DNA of 33,779 bases from Pseudomonadota bacterium (GCA_018241405.1 JAFEDY010000038.1:1-33779), one strand, 5' to 3'; counted from the first letter of the stretch, positions 26,143 through 33,758 are shown. Notes: a model not told the origin generated them from the letters alone. A program made the numbers and translations.

Positions 26143-26622
26143 TTATTGCATTTGGTAGGTCAAGGACTGGATGTACTGCCTGCCCGCCTGGGGCTTGCCG
26201 GCGTTCTGCGTGGTGAGTGGCAGGCGCACTTCCGACGGGCTGTCGCGCATGTCTTCGGCGGCGGCGTCGATGCGGATCTCGTAGCCGGCATCGATGAGCG
26301 CGTCGGCCAGCTCGGCCGTCACCTTGAGCGTGCGCCCCGCGCCCACGCTGGCGCCGGTCACGCCATCGAGGCGCCTGGCGTCGCCGGCCGACAGGCGACT
26401 CCAGTCCGCCAGATGCTTGTAGTACTTGGCCTTGCCTCCGGCCACCCACAACGTGCGGGCGTAGGCGCCCTTGGCGTCGGTCAGGTAGACGGCGAGGTAG
26501 GCGCCGTCGCCGCCATAGTTCTTGAGCTGGGCGGTCAGTGTGACCTGGCGCGCCTGGCCCAGGACCGGCAGGGCCAGGGTGCAGGCGGCGGCGAGGGTGG
26601 TCAGCAGGGGCTTGGTGGACAT
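26143..26622 (-). CDS. DUF2271 periplasmic protein with a flavinylation-type motif
   Basis: This 159-residue protein has a Sec signal (LLTTLAAACTLALPVLGQA) and a DUF2271 body: VYLTDAKGAYARTLWVAG, KYYKHLADWSRL and YEIRIDAAAED. The stretch RRLDGVTGASVGAGRTLKV holds D86-G-V-T-G-A-S92, which fits the Dxx(S/T)GA(S/T) acceptor motif for ApbE, with FMN expected on Ser 92. In NqrC/RnfG the last Thr of this motif carries FMN. It lies between the PepSY mini-gene and the reductase fusion, so it should take electrons from the reductase on the periplasmic side. Family and motif are seen; flavinylation is inferred. Confidence 0.9.
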   Translation of the reverse strand: MSTKPLLTTLAAACTLALPVLGQARQVTLTAQLKNYGGDGAYLAVYLTDAKGAYARTLWVAGGKAKYYKHLADWSRLSAGDARRLDGVTGASVGAGRTLKVTAELADALIDAGYEIRIDAAAEDMRDSPSEVRLPLTTQNAGKPQAGRQYIQSLTYQMQ

Positions 26623-26643
26623 GGTGAATCTCCGGTGCGGGGG

Positions 26644-26967
26644 TTACTCGGTCTGGCCGCGGCGGCGTTCGCGGCGGCGCTCGTGCTCGGGCTCGCCGTC
26701 ACGCCACTTGAGCCTCAGCACGCGCAGCGTCTCGGGGTCCAGCCTTGCCTTGAAGGCGCGCCCCTGGGCGTCCTGGCCGCGGATCTCGTAGCAGCCGTCG
26801 TCTATCTTCAGGCGCTGCACCTGCCAGCCCTGGCGTGCCGCATGCTGCAGCACGGCCTCGCGTGGCTGCCAGCGCGCCACGGGGGCCTCGCAGTCCGCGT
26901 CGGCCCGGGCAGGCACGGCCGCGGCGCCCAGGGACAGGGCGAGCAGCAGGGCGGCGAGGGCGTTCAT
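26644..26967 (-). CDS. Small periplasmic PepSY-like protein (1)
   Basis: This 107-residue protein has a signal peptide (MNALAALLLALSLGAAAVPA) and one PepSY-type repeat: LQHAARQGWQVQRLKIDDGCYEIRG is spread over helix and strands, then KARLDPETLRVLRLKWRDG. A very basic and acidic tail (EHERRRERRRGQTE) follows. Two cysteines in the mature part (DCEAP, DGCYEI) could pair. The ATG overlaps the cytochrome b561 stop as ATGA. PepSY repeats bind partners or cofactors in the periplasm; the exact role here is unknown. Confidence 0.85.
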   Translation of the reverse strand: MNALAALLLALSLGAAAVPARADADCEAPVARWQPREAVLQHAARQGWQVQRLKIDDGCYEIRGQDAQGRAFKARLDPETLRVLRLKWRDGEPEHERRRERRRGQTE

Positions 26968-27521
26968 GGTCGCCGCTCCTCGCCCGCCCATGGCCACATG
27001 CGCCGCAGCGTGTCGTCCCGTACCAGGTAGTGGTGGTACAGCGCCGCGCCGGCATGCAGGCCGATCAGCAAAAAACCCATGTCGCCGATGAAGCCGTGGA
27101 CATCCTCCAGGCTCCTGCCCAGCGCCTTGTCCGCGCCCATCAGCGGTGGCAGCTGCAGGCCGAAGAAGGGGATGGCGCGGCCCTTGGCGCTGAGCGTGAG
27201 CCAGCCCAGCAGCGGCAGAACCAGCAGCAGCGCATACAGCGCCATGTGCATGGCGCCTGCCAGGCGCTGCATCCAGGCGGGAGGTGCCGGCGTGATCGGC
27301 GGCGCGTGCAGCACCAGGCGCAGCGGCAGCCGCACCAGGACCAGGGCGAACACGGTGAGGCCGAGCATGAAGTGCCAGGTCTTCATGAGGTCGCGCGCCG
27401 CGCTGCCCTTGGGAAAGAGGTCGTGCAGCTCGATCAGCGCATACACGGCGATCAGCAGCAGCAGCGTCAGCCAGTGCGCGGCGATCAGCAGGGGGTGGTA
27501 GCGGGGGGCTGGCGGTTTCAT
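26964..27521 (-). CDS. Cytochrome b561 family membrane protein
   Basis: This 185-residue four-helix protein is of the bacterial CybB type. Histidines stand in RYHPLLIAAHWL (H8 and H15 by this start), KTWHFMLGL, GAMHMALYALLL, EDVHGFIGDMGFLLIGLHAGAALYHHY and RMWPW at the end. Such proteins bind two b hemes and pass electrons between quinol and periplasmic partners. It is the first gene of the run b561-PepSY-DUF2271-reductase fusion-apbE. The ATG at 27521 has only a weak purine stretch upstream. It should be a second route of electrons into the periplasmic flavoprotein. Confidence 0.92.
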   Translation of the reverse strand: MKPPAPRYHPLLIAAHWLTLLLLIAVYALIELHDLFPKGSAARDLMKTWHFMLGLTVFALVLVRLPLRLVLHAPPITPAPPAWMQRLAGAMHMALYALLLVLPLLGWLTLSAKGRAIPFFGLQLPPLMGADKALGRSLEDVHGFIGDMGFLLIGLHAGAALYHHYLVRDDTLRRMWPWAGEERRP

Positions 27522-27542
27522 GGTGGTATTCCCGTGAGGGCA

Positions 27543-27560
27543 TGCAATGGGCCATTGGCA
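27543..27560. promoter_or_regulatory. Imperfect dyad upstream of the cytochrome b561 gene
   Basis: TGCAATGG and CCATTGGCA form an inverted repeat with one bulged base, 22 nt before the b561 start, in the 119-nt gap after the PepSY gene. It could be an operator or a small hairpin. Nothing else is recognised in this gap, and no copy of the four-hexamer array is present. Confidence 0.35.
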
Positions 27561-27640
27561 ATGCACAAGATAGCGGTGCTGCGCCCCGCCCCCTTGATGG
27601 ACCGCAAGTGTGGCTGACCCGGCTCGCAGCCTGGCCCGTC

Positions 27641-27961
27641 TCAGCGGCGGCTGCGCGTGCGCGTGCTCTCCACGGCGCCGGTGGTGGCGTTCATGTACAG
27701 CTTCACGCGTTCGCCCTGGGCGTTGCTGGCCTTGACCTCGTAGCGGCCATCGTCCCATTCGATCTGGTGGATGTCGCGGTAGCCCGCGGCCACTGCGCGG
27801 TCGTAGATGTCGCGTATGGTCAGCTGCTGCGACGCGGGTGCCGTGGCGGCCGCCGGGGCGGGCGCGGCTGCGGGGGCCGGTGCCTGGGCCTGGGCGATGC
27901 TCCAGGTCAGGGCGGTGCCGGCGGCGAGGAGGATGAGCGAGCGGCCGATGGTGTGTTGCAT
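27641..27961 (-). CDS. Small periplasmic PepSY protein (2)
   Basis: This 106-residue protein has a signal peptide (MQHTIGRSLILLAAGTALTW), an Ala/Pro-rich linker (APAPAAAPAPAAATAPA) and one PepSY repeat: TIRDIYDRAVAAGYRDI, EWDDGRYEVKASNAQG, VKLYMNATTGAVEST. AGGAGT lies 8 nt before the ATG. It is transcribed away from the divergent PepSY-two-component operon. The shared region holds the hexamer array with a CAAAAT -10 facing this gene and a hairpin in its 5' leader. It may feed the redox module or report to the histidine kinase. Confidence 0.85.
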   Translation of the reverse strand: MQHTIGRSLILLAAGTALTWSIAQAQAPAPAAAPAPAAATAPASQQLTIRDIYDRAVAAGYRDIHQIEWDDGRYEVKASNAQGERVKLYMNATTGAVESTRTRSRR

Positions 27962-27981
27962 GGTGAGGTACTCCTGAGGTA

Positions 27982-28000
27982 GCCGGGCACCATGCCCGGC
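27982..28000 (-). promoter_or_regulatory. Leader hairpin of the PepSY (2) mRNA
   Basis: GCCGGGC (27982-27988) and GCCCGGC (27994-28000) are a perfect 7-bp stem on a 5-nt loop. It lies between the candidate -10 (28015-28010) and the ribosome-binding site, so the start of the transcript would fold here. It could stabilise the mRNA or adjust translation. Confidence 0.5.
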
Positions 28001-28009
28001 CTGCAGCGA

Positions 28010-28082
28010 ATTTTGAAAAAACCACCATGAACGCGGCCTGAAGGCGGCGTTCATTGCCGGTTCATCGAGCGTTGCGTATAAA
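28010..28082. promoter_or_regulatory. Four-hexamer regulator array with divergent -10 elements (site 1)
   Basis: On the plus strand: ATGAAC (28027)-N5-CTGAAG-N5-GTTCAT-N5-GTTCAT (ends 28065), starts exactly 11 bp apart. Eleven nt later comes TATAAA (28077-28082), and 11 nt to the other side is CAAAAT on the minus strand (28015-28010). The array is quasi-symmetric, so a regulator could sit at the -35 position of both divergent promoters. It matches site 2 at 22942-22980. The adjacent OmpR-type regulator is the obvious candidate. Confidence 0.75.
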
Positions 28083-28091
28083 AGCGGGCCT

Positions 28092-28415
28092 ATGAAGCCG
28101 TACCGACGCTCCATCGTCCCGCTGGCGCTCGCCCTGGGCATCCTGGGCGTGGCTGGCGCCCTGCATGCCGATGAGCGCGGCGACCATGACCGCGCGCGCC
28201 AGGCGTTGCAGCAGGGCCAGGTGCTGCCGCTGCGCCAGGTGCTGGACAAGGTCGAGCGCGAATATCAGGGCCAGGTGCTCAAAATTGAGTTCGAGCGCGA
28301 CGACGGGCGCTATGTCTACGACATCCGCCTGCTGCAGAAGGACGGGCGCATGGCCAAGCTCAAGGTGGATGCGGTCGATGGCCGCGTGCTCAAGATCAAG
28401 CGCAAGGAGGACTGA
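28092..28415 (+). CDS. Small periplasmic PepSY protein (3), first gene of the two-component operon
   Basis: This 107-residue protein has a signal peptide (SIVPLALALGILGVAGALHA) and a PepSY repeat: QGQVLPLRQVLDKVEREYQG, VLKIEFERDDGRYVYDIRLL, KLKVDAVDGRVLKIKRKED. It overlaps the response-regulator gene by one base (TGATG). PepSY proteins in this position are common beside PhoPQ-like systems and may modulate the sensor; this is inference. Confidence 0.88.
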   Translation: MKPYRRSIVPLALALGILGVAGALHADERGDHDRARQALQQGQVLPLRQVLDKVEREYQGQVLKIEFERDDGRYVYDIRLLQKDGRMAKLKVDAVDGRVLKIKRKED

Positions 28416-29086
28416 TGCGGATCCTGGTCGTCGAGGACCAACCCACGCTCGCCGCCCAGCTGGTGCAGGCCGTTGCCGGCGCCGGCCACACGGTGGAGCA
28501 GGCGGGCGACGGCGTGCAGGCGCATTACCTGGGCGAGGTGGAGGACTTCGACGCCGTGGTGCTCGACCTGGGCCTGCCCCTGCTCGATGGCCTGTCGGTG
28601 CTGCGCCGCTGGCGCGCGGCCGGGCGCAACATGCCGGTGCTGATCCTCACGGCGCGCGGCAGCTGGCAGGAAAAGGTCGCCGGCATGGACGCCGGTGCCG
28701 ACGACTACCTGGCCAAGCCCTTTCACATGGAGGAGCTGCTGGCGCGCCTGCGCGCCCTGCTGCGCCGCCGCGGCGAGCACGCCAGCGCCGAGTGGCGCTG
28801 CGGCGCCATCAGTCTGGACACGCGCCAGGCGCGCGCGCTCGTCGATGGCCAGCCTTTGCCGCTGACCAGCCATGAGTTCAAGCTGCTGTCGCTGCTCATG
28901 CAGCGCAAGGGCGAGGTGCTGTCGCGCACCGAACTGGCCGAGCATATCTACCCGCAGGACAGCGAACGCGACTCCAACACCATCGAGGTCTTCGTCGGCC
29001 GCCTGCGCAAGAAGCTGCCGGGCGGCAGCATAGAGACCGTGCGCGGCCTGGGCTACCGGCTCGTGGAGGCGGGCGCGGCGGTATGA
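28415..29086 (+). CDS. OmpR/PhoP family response regulator
   Basis: This 223-residue regulator has a receiver domain with acidic pocket ED (residues 7-8), phosphoacceptor Asp 51 (VVLDLGLPLLDG), Thr 79 and Lys 101 (AKPFHMEELLARL). A winged-helix DNA-binding domain follows (LPLTSHEFKLLSLLMQRKG, SNTIEVFVGRLRKKLPG, VRGLGYRL). It is coupled to the PepSY gene before it and the kinase after it. It probably binds the 11-bp-spaced hexamer arrays at 28027-28065 and 22942-22980 and so controls itself, the neighbouring PepSY gene and the secreted protein. Confidence 0.95.
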   Translation: MRILVVEDQPTLAAQLVQAVAGAGHTVEQAGDGVQAHYLGEVEDFDAVVLDLGLPLLDGLSVLRRWRAAGRNMPVLILTARGSWQEKVAGMDAGADDYLAKPFHMEELLARLRALLRRRGEHASAEWRCGAISLDTRQARALVDGQPLPLTSHEFKLLSLLMQRKGEVLSRTELAEHIYPQDSERDSNTIEVFVGRLRKKLPGGSIETVRGLGYRLVEAGAAV

Positions 29087-30468
29087 ACGGCGCATCGCTG
29101 CGCCTGCTTGCGGGCTCACTGCGTTTGCGCCTGCTGGCCGGCACGCTGGCCTGGATGCTGCTCAGCATCGCGCTCACCGGCTGGGCGCTGCGCGCGCTGT
29201 TCCAGGACCACATCACGCAGCAGCTGCAGGCGCAGCTGGTGCAGCAGCTCGACCAGCTCAGCGCCACCGTGGACTGGACGCCCCAGGGCGGCACCAGCGT
29301 CGCCCCCATGGCCGCAGACCCGCGCCTGGACCAGCCGCTGTCGGGCCTGTACTGGCAGATCGACCGCCTGGGCGCAATGCCGCAGTCGGCCGTGGCGCGC
29401 TCGCGCTCGCTGTGGGACCAGAGCCTGGCGCTGCCGGCCGCGCCGCAGGGCTATCCGGCGCGCGGCTACGGCGTGCTGGAATTGCACGACGCCCAGGGCC
29501 ACCGGCTGCTGGCCGTGGCGCGCACCCTGCAGCTGCCCGAGGACGGGGCCCCGCCGCTGCGCCTGGCCGTGGCCGGCGACGAGGCGCTGCTGGCCGAACC
29601 GCTGCAGCGCTTCACGCGCCTCTTGCGCATCGCCCTGGGCATGCTGGCGCTGGGCCTGGCGCTGGCCGTGGCGCTGCAGTTGCAACTGGCGCTGCGCCCC
29701 CTGAAGCTGCTGCGCCAGGGCCTGGCCGCCGTGCGCGGCGGCGCCGCCGCACGCATCGAGGGGCGCTTTCCGCAGGAGCTGCAGCCCCTGGTGACCGAGT
29801 TCAACCATGTGCTACTGGAGAACGCCGACATGGTGCAGCGCGCCCGCACCCAGGCCGGCAACCTGGCCCATGCCGTGCACACGCCGCTGTCCGTGCTGGC
29901 CAACGCCGCGGCGCAGGATGCCAGCCCCCTGGCGCAGCTGGTACAGGAGCAGGTCGGCGCCGCCCGCCGCCAGGTGGACTACCACCTGGCGCGCGCCCGC
30001 GCCGCCGCCGCCGTGCGCGCCACGGGCCTGGCCACCCCGGTGCTGGAGCCCGTGCGCGCGCTGCTGCGCACCATGACGCGCCTGCACGACGCACGCGACC
30101 TGTCCTTCGCGCTCGCCCCACAGGCGCAAGACCTGGCCTTCCGCGGCGAGGCCCAGGACCTGTACGAGCTGCTCGGCAACCTGATCGACAACGCCGGCAA
30201 ATGGGCGCGCACGCGCATCGTGGCCGACGTGCAGCGCGAGGACGGCCAGCTGTGCATCACCGTGGACGACGACGGCCCCGGCATCCCCGAAGAGCAGCGC
30301 GAGCGCATGTTCGAGCGCGGCGTGCAGCTCGACGAACGCCGCCCCGGCTCCGGCCTGGGCCTGGACATCGTGCGCGCGCTCGTTGACAGCTACGGCGGCA
30401 GCGTGCAGGCCCAAGAGTCGCCGCTGGGCGGGGCGCGGCTGCGGCTGTGCCTGCCGTTGGTCGAGTAA
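29083..30468 (+). CDS. Sensor histidine kinase, PhoQ-like
   Basis: This 461-residue inner-membrane kinase has two membrane helices (about 15-37 and 178-202) around a periplasmic sensor of about 140 residues, then a HAMP-like linker. The dimerisation motif NLAHAVHTPLSVL has the phosphoacceptor His near 263, where PhoQ has NLTHSLKTPLAVL. The ATPase domain shows NLIDNAGKWA (N box), VDDDGPGIP (G1) and GSGLGLDIVRALVDSYGG (G2). It overlaps the regulator gene by 4 nt (ATGA). The signal is unknown; a redox or metal cue would suit the neighbouring genes. Confidence 0.94.
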   Translation: MNGASLRLLAGSLRLRLLAGTLAWMLLSIALTGWALRALFQDHITQQLQAQLVQQLDQLSATVDWTPQGGTSVAPMAADPRLDQPLSGLYWQIDRLGAMPQSAVARSRSLWDQSLALPAAPQGYPARGYGVLELHDAQGHRLLAVARTLQLPEDGAPPLRLAVAGDEALLAEPLQRFTRLLRIALGMLALGLALAVALQLQLALRPLKLLRQGLAAVRGGAAARIEGRFPQELQPLVTEFNHVLLENADMVQRARTQAGNLAHAVHTPLSVLANAAAQDASPLAQLVQEQVGAARRQVDYHLARARAAAAVRATGLATPVLEPVRALLRTMTRLHDARDLSFALAPQAQDLAFRGEAQDLYELLGNLIDNAGKWARTRIVADVQREDGQLCITVDDDGPGIPEEQRERMFERGVQLDERRPGSGLGLDIVRALVDSYGGSVQAQESPLGGARLRLCLPLVE

Positions 30469-30477
30469 CTGTTTGTT

Positions 30478-30534
30478 TATGATTCTTGCTCAAAGGGAGC
30501 GCCGCAAGCGATAGCAACTGCAGGCTCATGAGCC
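30478..30534 (+). promoter_or_regulatory. Possible cas promoter and palindrome upstream of cas3
   Basis: The 102-nt gap holds TATGAT (30478-30483) as a possible -10, with no good -35, and the perfect 12-bp palindrome GGCTCATGAGCC (30523-30534). An A-run and GGGAGG before the cas3 ATG follow. The palindrome might be an operator or mark the end of the kinase transcript. Both readings are tentative. Confidence 0.3.
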
Positions 30535-30570
30535 CCTCATCCATAAAAAAAATGCAGGAAGGGAGGACTA

Positions 30571-32844
30571 ATGGCAACACCCTGGGCCCACTCGGGTGCG
30601 CATTTGCTGGCGGATCATCTGCTGGCTGTTGCCAAAACAGCAGCAACTTCGGCGGCGGCCATAGAGCGCAGCGGCGCGGCTGCTCGCTGGTCCTACGCCG
30701 CCGGCCTGTGGCACGACCTGGGCAAATACCGCCCCGGCTTTCAGCAATATGTGCGCCTGGCCGATGGTGAAAACGCCCACATCGAAGGCAAGGTGGCGAG
30801 CCGGGACAAAAACCACTCTGCCGCTGGCGCACTGTGGGCCGAGCAGCTGCTGACACAAAAGCAGGGCCCAGCGGGCAAGCTCGCGGCACGTGTGCTGATG
30901 TACCTGATAGCCGGTCACCATGCCGGCTTGGCCGACTGGCACCAGGGGCTGCGTGAACGTTTGGCTGAAACCGAAAGCCAGCGCGAACTGGCCGAAGCCC
31001 TGGCTGCCCAGCCCCCAAAAGAAATCCTGCATGGCGCAGCACCCGCACTGCAGAGCCTGCGCCACATCCCCGGCGGCCTGCAAGATGGCTTTGCGCTGTG
31101 GCTGCGCATGCTGTTTTCCTGCCTGGTCGATGCCGACTTTCTGGACACCGAAGCGCATTTCGACGCGGCCAAACCGCGCCAGCGCAGCGGCTTTCCCACC
31201 CTGGCGCAAATGCACGCGGCGTTCAACGCCCACATGGCTGCGCTGCCCGTGCGCGACACGCCCGTGAACCGACTGCGCGCCGACATCCTGCGCCAATGCC
31301 GTAGCCAGGCGGCGCTGGCGCCGGGCTTTTTTTCACTCACCGTGCCCACGGGCGGAGGCAAAACGCTGTCCAGCCTGGCCTTTGCGCTGGAACATGCCCA
31401 GGCACACGGCCAGCGGCGCATCATCTACGCCATTCCCTACACCAGCATCATCGAGCAGACGGCCGACGTGTTTCGCCAGGTGTTTGCCGCGCTGGGTGAT
31501 GAGGTGCTGATCGAGCACCACAGCCAGGCTGAATCTGCACCCGAGCAGGAAACCGCCCGCAGCCGCCTGGCCTGCGAGAACTGGGACGCGCCGCTGGTTG
31601 TCACCACCAATGTGCAGCTTTTTGAATCGCTGTTTGCGGCCAAAACCTCGCGCTGCCGCAAGCTGCACAACATCGCGGGCAGCGTCATCGTGCTGGATGA
31701 AGCGCAGCAACTGCCCCCCGCGTTTTTGCAGCCCATCCTGGATGTGCTGAACCTGCTGGTGGCGCACTACGGCGTCACGGTGCTGCTGTGTACGGCCACC
31801 CAGCCGGCCCTGTCCAGCACGGCGTATTTCGACGCCAGCAAAAGCCTGCGCGGGCTGAAGAACGTGCGCGAAATCATTACCGAGCCCGATGCGCTCTTTG
31901 TCGCGCTGGAGCGCGTGTGCGTGCAGTTGCCGGCCGACTGGAACCAGTCCACCCCCTGGCCACAACTGGCCGAGCAGCTGGCGCAGGAAGACTGCGTGCT
32001 GGCCATCGTCAGCACGCGTAAATCGGCACGCACCTTGCACGCGTTGATGCCCGAAGGCACGCTGCATCTGTCGGCGCAAATGTGCGGCGCGCACCGCCAG
32101 ACCGTAATTGCCGAAATCAAGCAACGTCTGCAAGCGCTCCGCGACGGTAGCGACCTGCGGCCCCTGCGCGTGGTCAGCACCCAATTGGTGGAGGCCGGGG
32201 TGGATATCGACTTCCCCGTGGTCTATCGCGCCGTGGCGGGGCTGGACTCCATCGCCCAGGCCGCAGGTCGTTGCAACCGCGAAGGGCTGCTGCCGGACAA
32301 AGGCCGGGTGGTGGTGTTTGTGCCGGAAGATGCACCACCACCGGGCAGCCTGCGCCAAGCCGCGCAAGCCGCGGTGAAAACACTGCAGACGCATACGGGC
32401 CAGCCATTGGAGCGTGCGCTGTTCGAGCGCTATTTCCGCGCTTTTTATTACGCGCAAAACCTGGATGAAAAAGCCATCGTCACCAAACTGCGCCCAGACC
32501 GCGAACTGGCCGTGCAGTTTGCCACCGCAGCGCAAGACTTCAAGCTGATTGACGAAGACGGCAGCGCCACCGTGGTGGTGCGCTACGGCGCGGCGCGTGA
32601 AGAAATCAAGCAGTTGCTGGGCGTGCTGGCTGCCGAAGGCCCGCAGCGCTGGCTGATGCGCCGGCTCCAGCGCTTTACCGTCACCATCCCCCAGCGCATG
32701 GCCGACAAGATGCTGGCGCAAGGCAGTTTGAGCCTGCCCATGCCAGGTTTGTACGTGCAGGCAGATATTGACAATTTGTACAGCGACGATCGCGGACTTC
32801 GAGGCGACGATGACCCCGGTGATCCGCGTGACTACTACTTGTGA
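30571..32844 (+). CDS. cas3: CRISPR-associated helicase/nuclease Cas3, type I-C
   Basis: This 757-residue protein is the effector that unwinds and degrades target DNA after Cascade binding. The HD nuclease part is N-terminal: GLWHDLGKY (H48, D49, K52), DKNHSAAG (H82) and AGHHAGL (H116, H117). The SF2 helicase follows: Walker A VPTGGGKTL (K about 264), VIVLDEAQQL (DEAQ about 376-379), TATQPAL, and motif VI QAAGRCNREG (about 563-571). GGGAGG lies 5 nt before the ATG. All key residues look intact. It is 9 nt upstream of cas5c, the normal type I-C order. Confidence 0.95.
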   Translation: MATPWAHSGAHLLADHLLAVAKTAATSAAAIERSGAAARWSYAAGLWHDLGKYRPGFQQYVRLADGENAHIEGKVASRDKNHSAAGALWAEQLLTQKQGPAGKLAARVLMYLIAGHHAGLADWHQGLRERLAETESQRELAEALAAQPPKEILHGAAPALQSLRHIPGGLQDGFALWLRMLFSCLVDADFLDTEAHFDAAKPRQRSGFPTLAQMHAAFNAHMAALPVRDTPVNRLRADILRQCRSQAALAPGFFSLTVPTGGGKTLSSLAFALEHAQAHGQRRIIYAIPYTSIIEQTADVFRQVFAALGDEVLIEHHSQAESAPEQETARSRLACENWDAPLVVTTNVQLFESLFAAKTSRCRKLHNIAGSVIVLDEAQQLPPAFLQPILDVLNLLVAHYGVTVLLCTATQPALSSTAYFDASKSLRGLKNVREIITEPDALFVALERVCVQLPADWNQSTPWPQLAEQLAQEDCVLAIVSTRKSARTLHALMPEGTLHLSAQMCGAHRQTVIAEIKQRLQALRDGSDLRPLRVVSTQLVEAGVDIDFPVVYRAVAGLDSIAQAAGRCNREGLLPDKGRVVVFVPEDAPPPGSLRQAAQAAVKTLQTHTGQPLERALFERYFRAFYYAQNLDEKAIVTKLRPDRELAVQFATAAQDFKLIDEDGSATVVVRYGAAREEIKQLLGVLAAEGPQRWLMRRLQRFTVTIPQRMADKMLAQGSLSLPMPGLYVQADIDNLYSDDRGLRGDDDPGDPRDYYL

Positions 32845-32853
32845 AGGAGTGGC

Positions 32854-33510
32854 ATGACTTCCCGCTTTTGTCTTGAAGTGGCAGGCCCCTATGCCTGCTT
32901 TACCCGTCCGGAGATGAAGGTCGAGCGCGTCTCCTACGACGTCATCACCCCGTCTGCCGTGCGGGCCGTGTTTGAGTCGATTCTGTGGAAGCCCGCCATC
33001 CGCTGGCGCGTGACGCAGATCGAGGTGCTGCGGCCCATCCGCTTCATCAACTTGCGGCGCAACGAGGTCAGCGCGGTCGTCTCCACGCGCAATGTGCAGC
33101 AGGCTATGCATGCGGGCAGCGGCAACCTGGCCTTGTATATCGAGGACGAGCGCCAGCAACGTGCCGGCTACTTCCTGCGCGATGTGGCCTACCGCCTGCA
33201 TGCCGAGCTGTCGCTGGCACCGGGCTGCACCGAACCATTGATGAAATACACCGAAATGTTCACCCGCCGCGCCCGCAAGGGCCAATGCGTGAACCAGCCC
33301 TACCTGGGCTGCCGCGAATTTGCCGCGCAGTTTCGGCTGGTCGAAGACGGTGAAGAGCTCCCACCCGCGCTGCCCGAAACCCGCCCCCTGGGCTGGATGC
33401 TGCACGACCTGGACTTCAGCAACCCCGCCGACCCGCAGCCGCGCTTTTTCAACGCGCAGATGACGGGTGGCGTGGTGGATGTACCGCCTTTTGAGGAGGC
33501 CTGGGCATGA
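32854..33510 (+). CDS. cas5c: Cas5c (Cas5d), type I-C crRNA-processing protein
   Basis: This 218-residue RAMP protein starts SRFCLEVAGPYACFTRPEMK, typical of I-C Cas5, then YDVITPSAVRAVFESILWKP, and has ERQQRAGYFLRDVAYRL and PYLGCREFAAQFRLV in the second half. In type I-C, Cas5 cuts the pre-crRNA, a job done by Cas6 in most other type I systems, and then caps the 5' handle in Cascade. GAAGGAG stands just before the ATG. It overlaps cas8c by 4 nt (ATGA). Confidence 0.94.
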   Translation: MTSRFCLEVAGPYACFTRPEMKVERVSYDVITPSAVRAVFESILWKPAIRWRVTQIEVLRPIRFINLRRNEVSAVVSTRNVQQAMHAGSGNLALYIEDERQQRAGYFLRDVAYRLHAELSLAPGCTEPLMKYTEMFTRRARKGQCVNQPYLGCREFAAQFRLVEDGEELPPALPETRPLGWMLHDLDFSNPADPQPRFFNAQMTGGVVDVPPFEEAWA

Positions 33511-33758
33511 TTCTGCAAGCCTTGGTCGATTACTACGACCGCAAATGCGCCGACCCTGACCCGATGCAGCGCCTGCCCAGCTTTGGTTTGGAAGAAAAGG
33601 AGATTGCCTTTGTGCTGGAGCTGGCCGCCCATGGACAACTGCTTACCATCACCGACACCCGCCAGCAGCAGGGCAAAAAACTGGTGGGGCAAAGCTTTCG
33701 TGTGCCAGCGGGCGTGAAAAAAACATCGGGCATTGCCGCCAACTTGTTGTGGGACTGA
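33507..33758 (+). pseudogene. cas8c: cas8c (csd1), apparently truncated after 83 codons
   Basis: The frame starts MILQALVDYYDRKC and reaches VPAGVKKTSGIAANLLWD, a faithful Cas8c/Csd1 N-terminus. Family members continue after LLWD with a segment like xxxYVLG and run to about 550-600 residues. Here LLWD is followed at once by TGA, and the 21 bases that remain (in frame PVLSSVD) do not match well. Either a nonsense or indel mutation or an inserted element (many IS ends begin TGA or TG) could explain it. The window ends 21 bases later, so the cause cannot be seen. If real, the surveillance complex lacks its large subunit. Confidence 0.7.

Noticed and set aside
30495..30522. Another member of the AAGCGCT palindrome family before cas3
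   Set aside because: Only GCAAGCG and ATAGC are shared and in the wrong spacing; no inverted arms.
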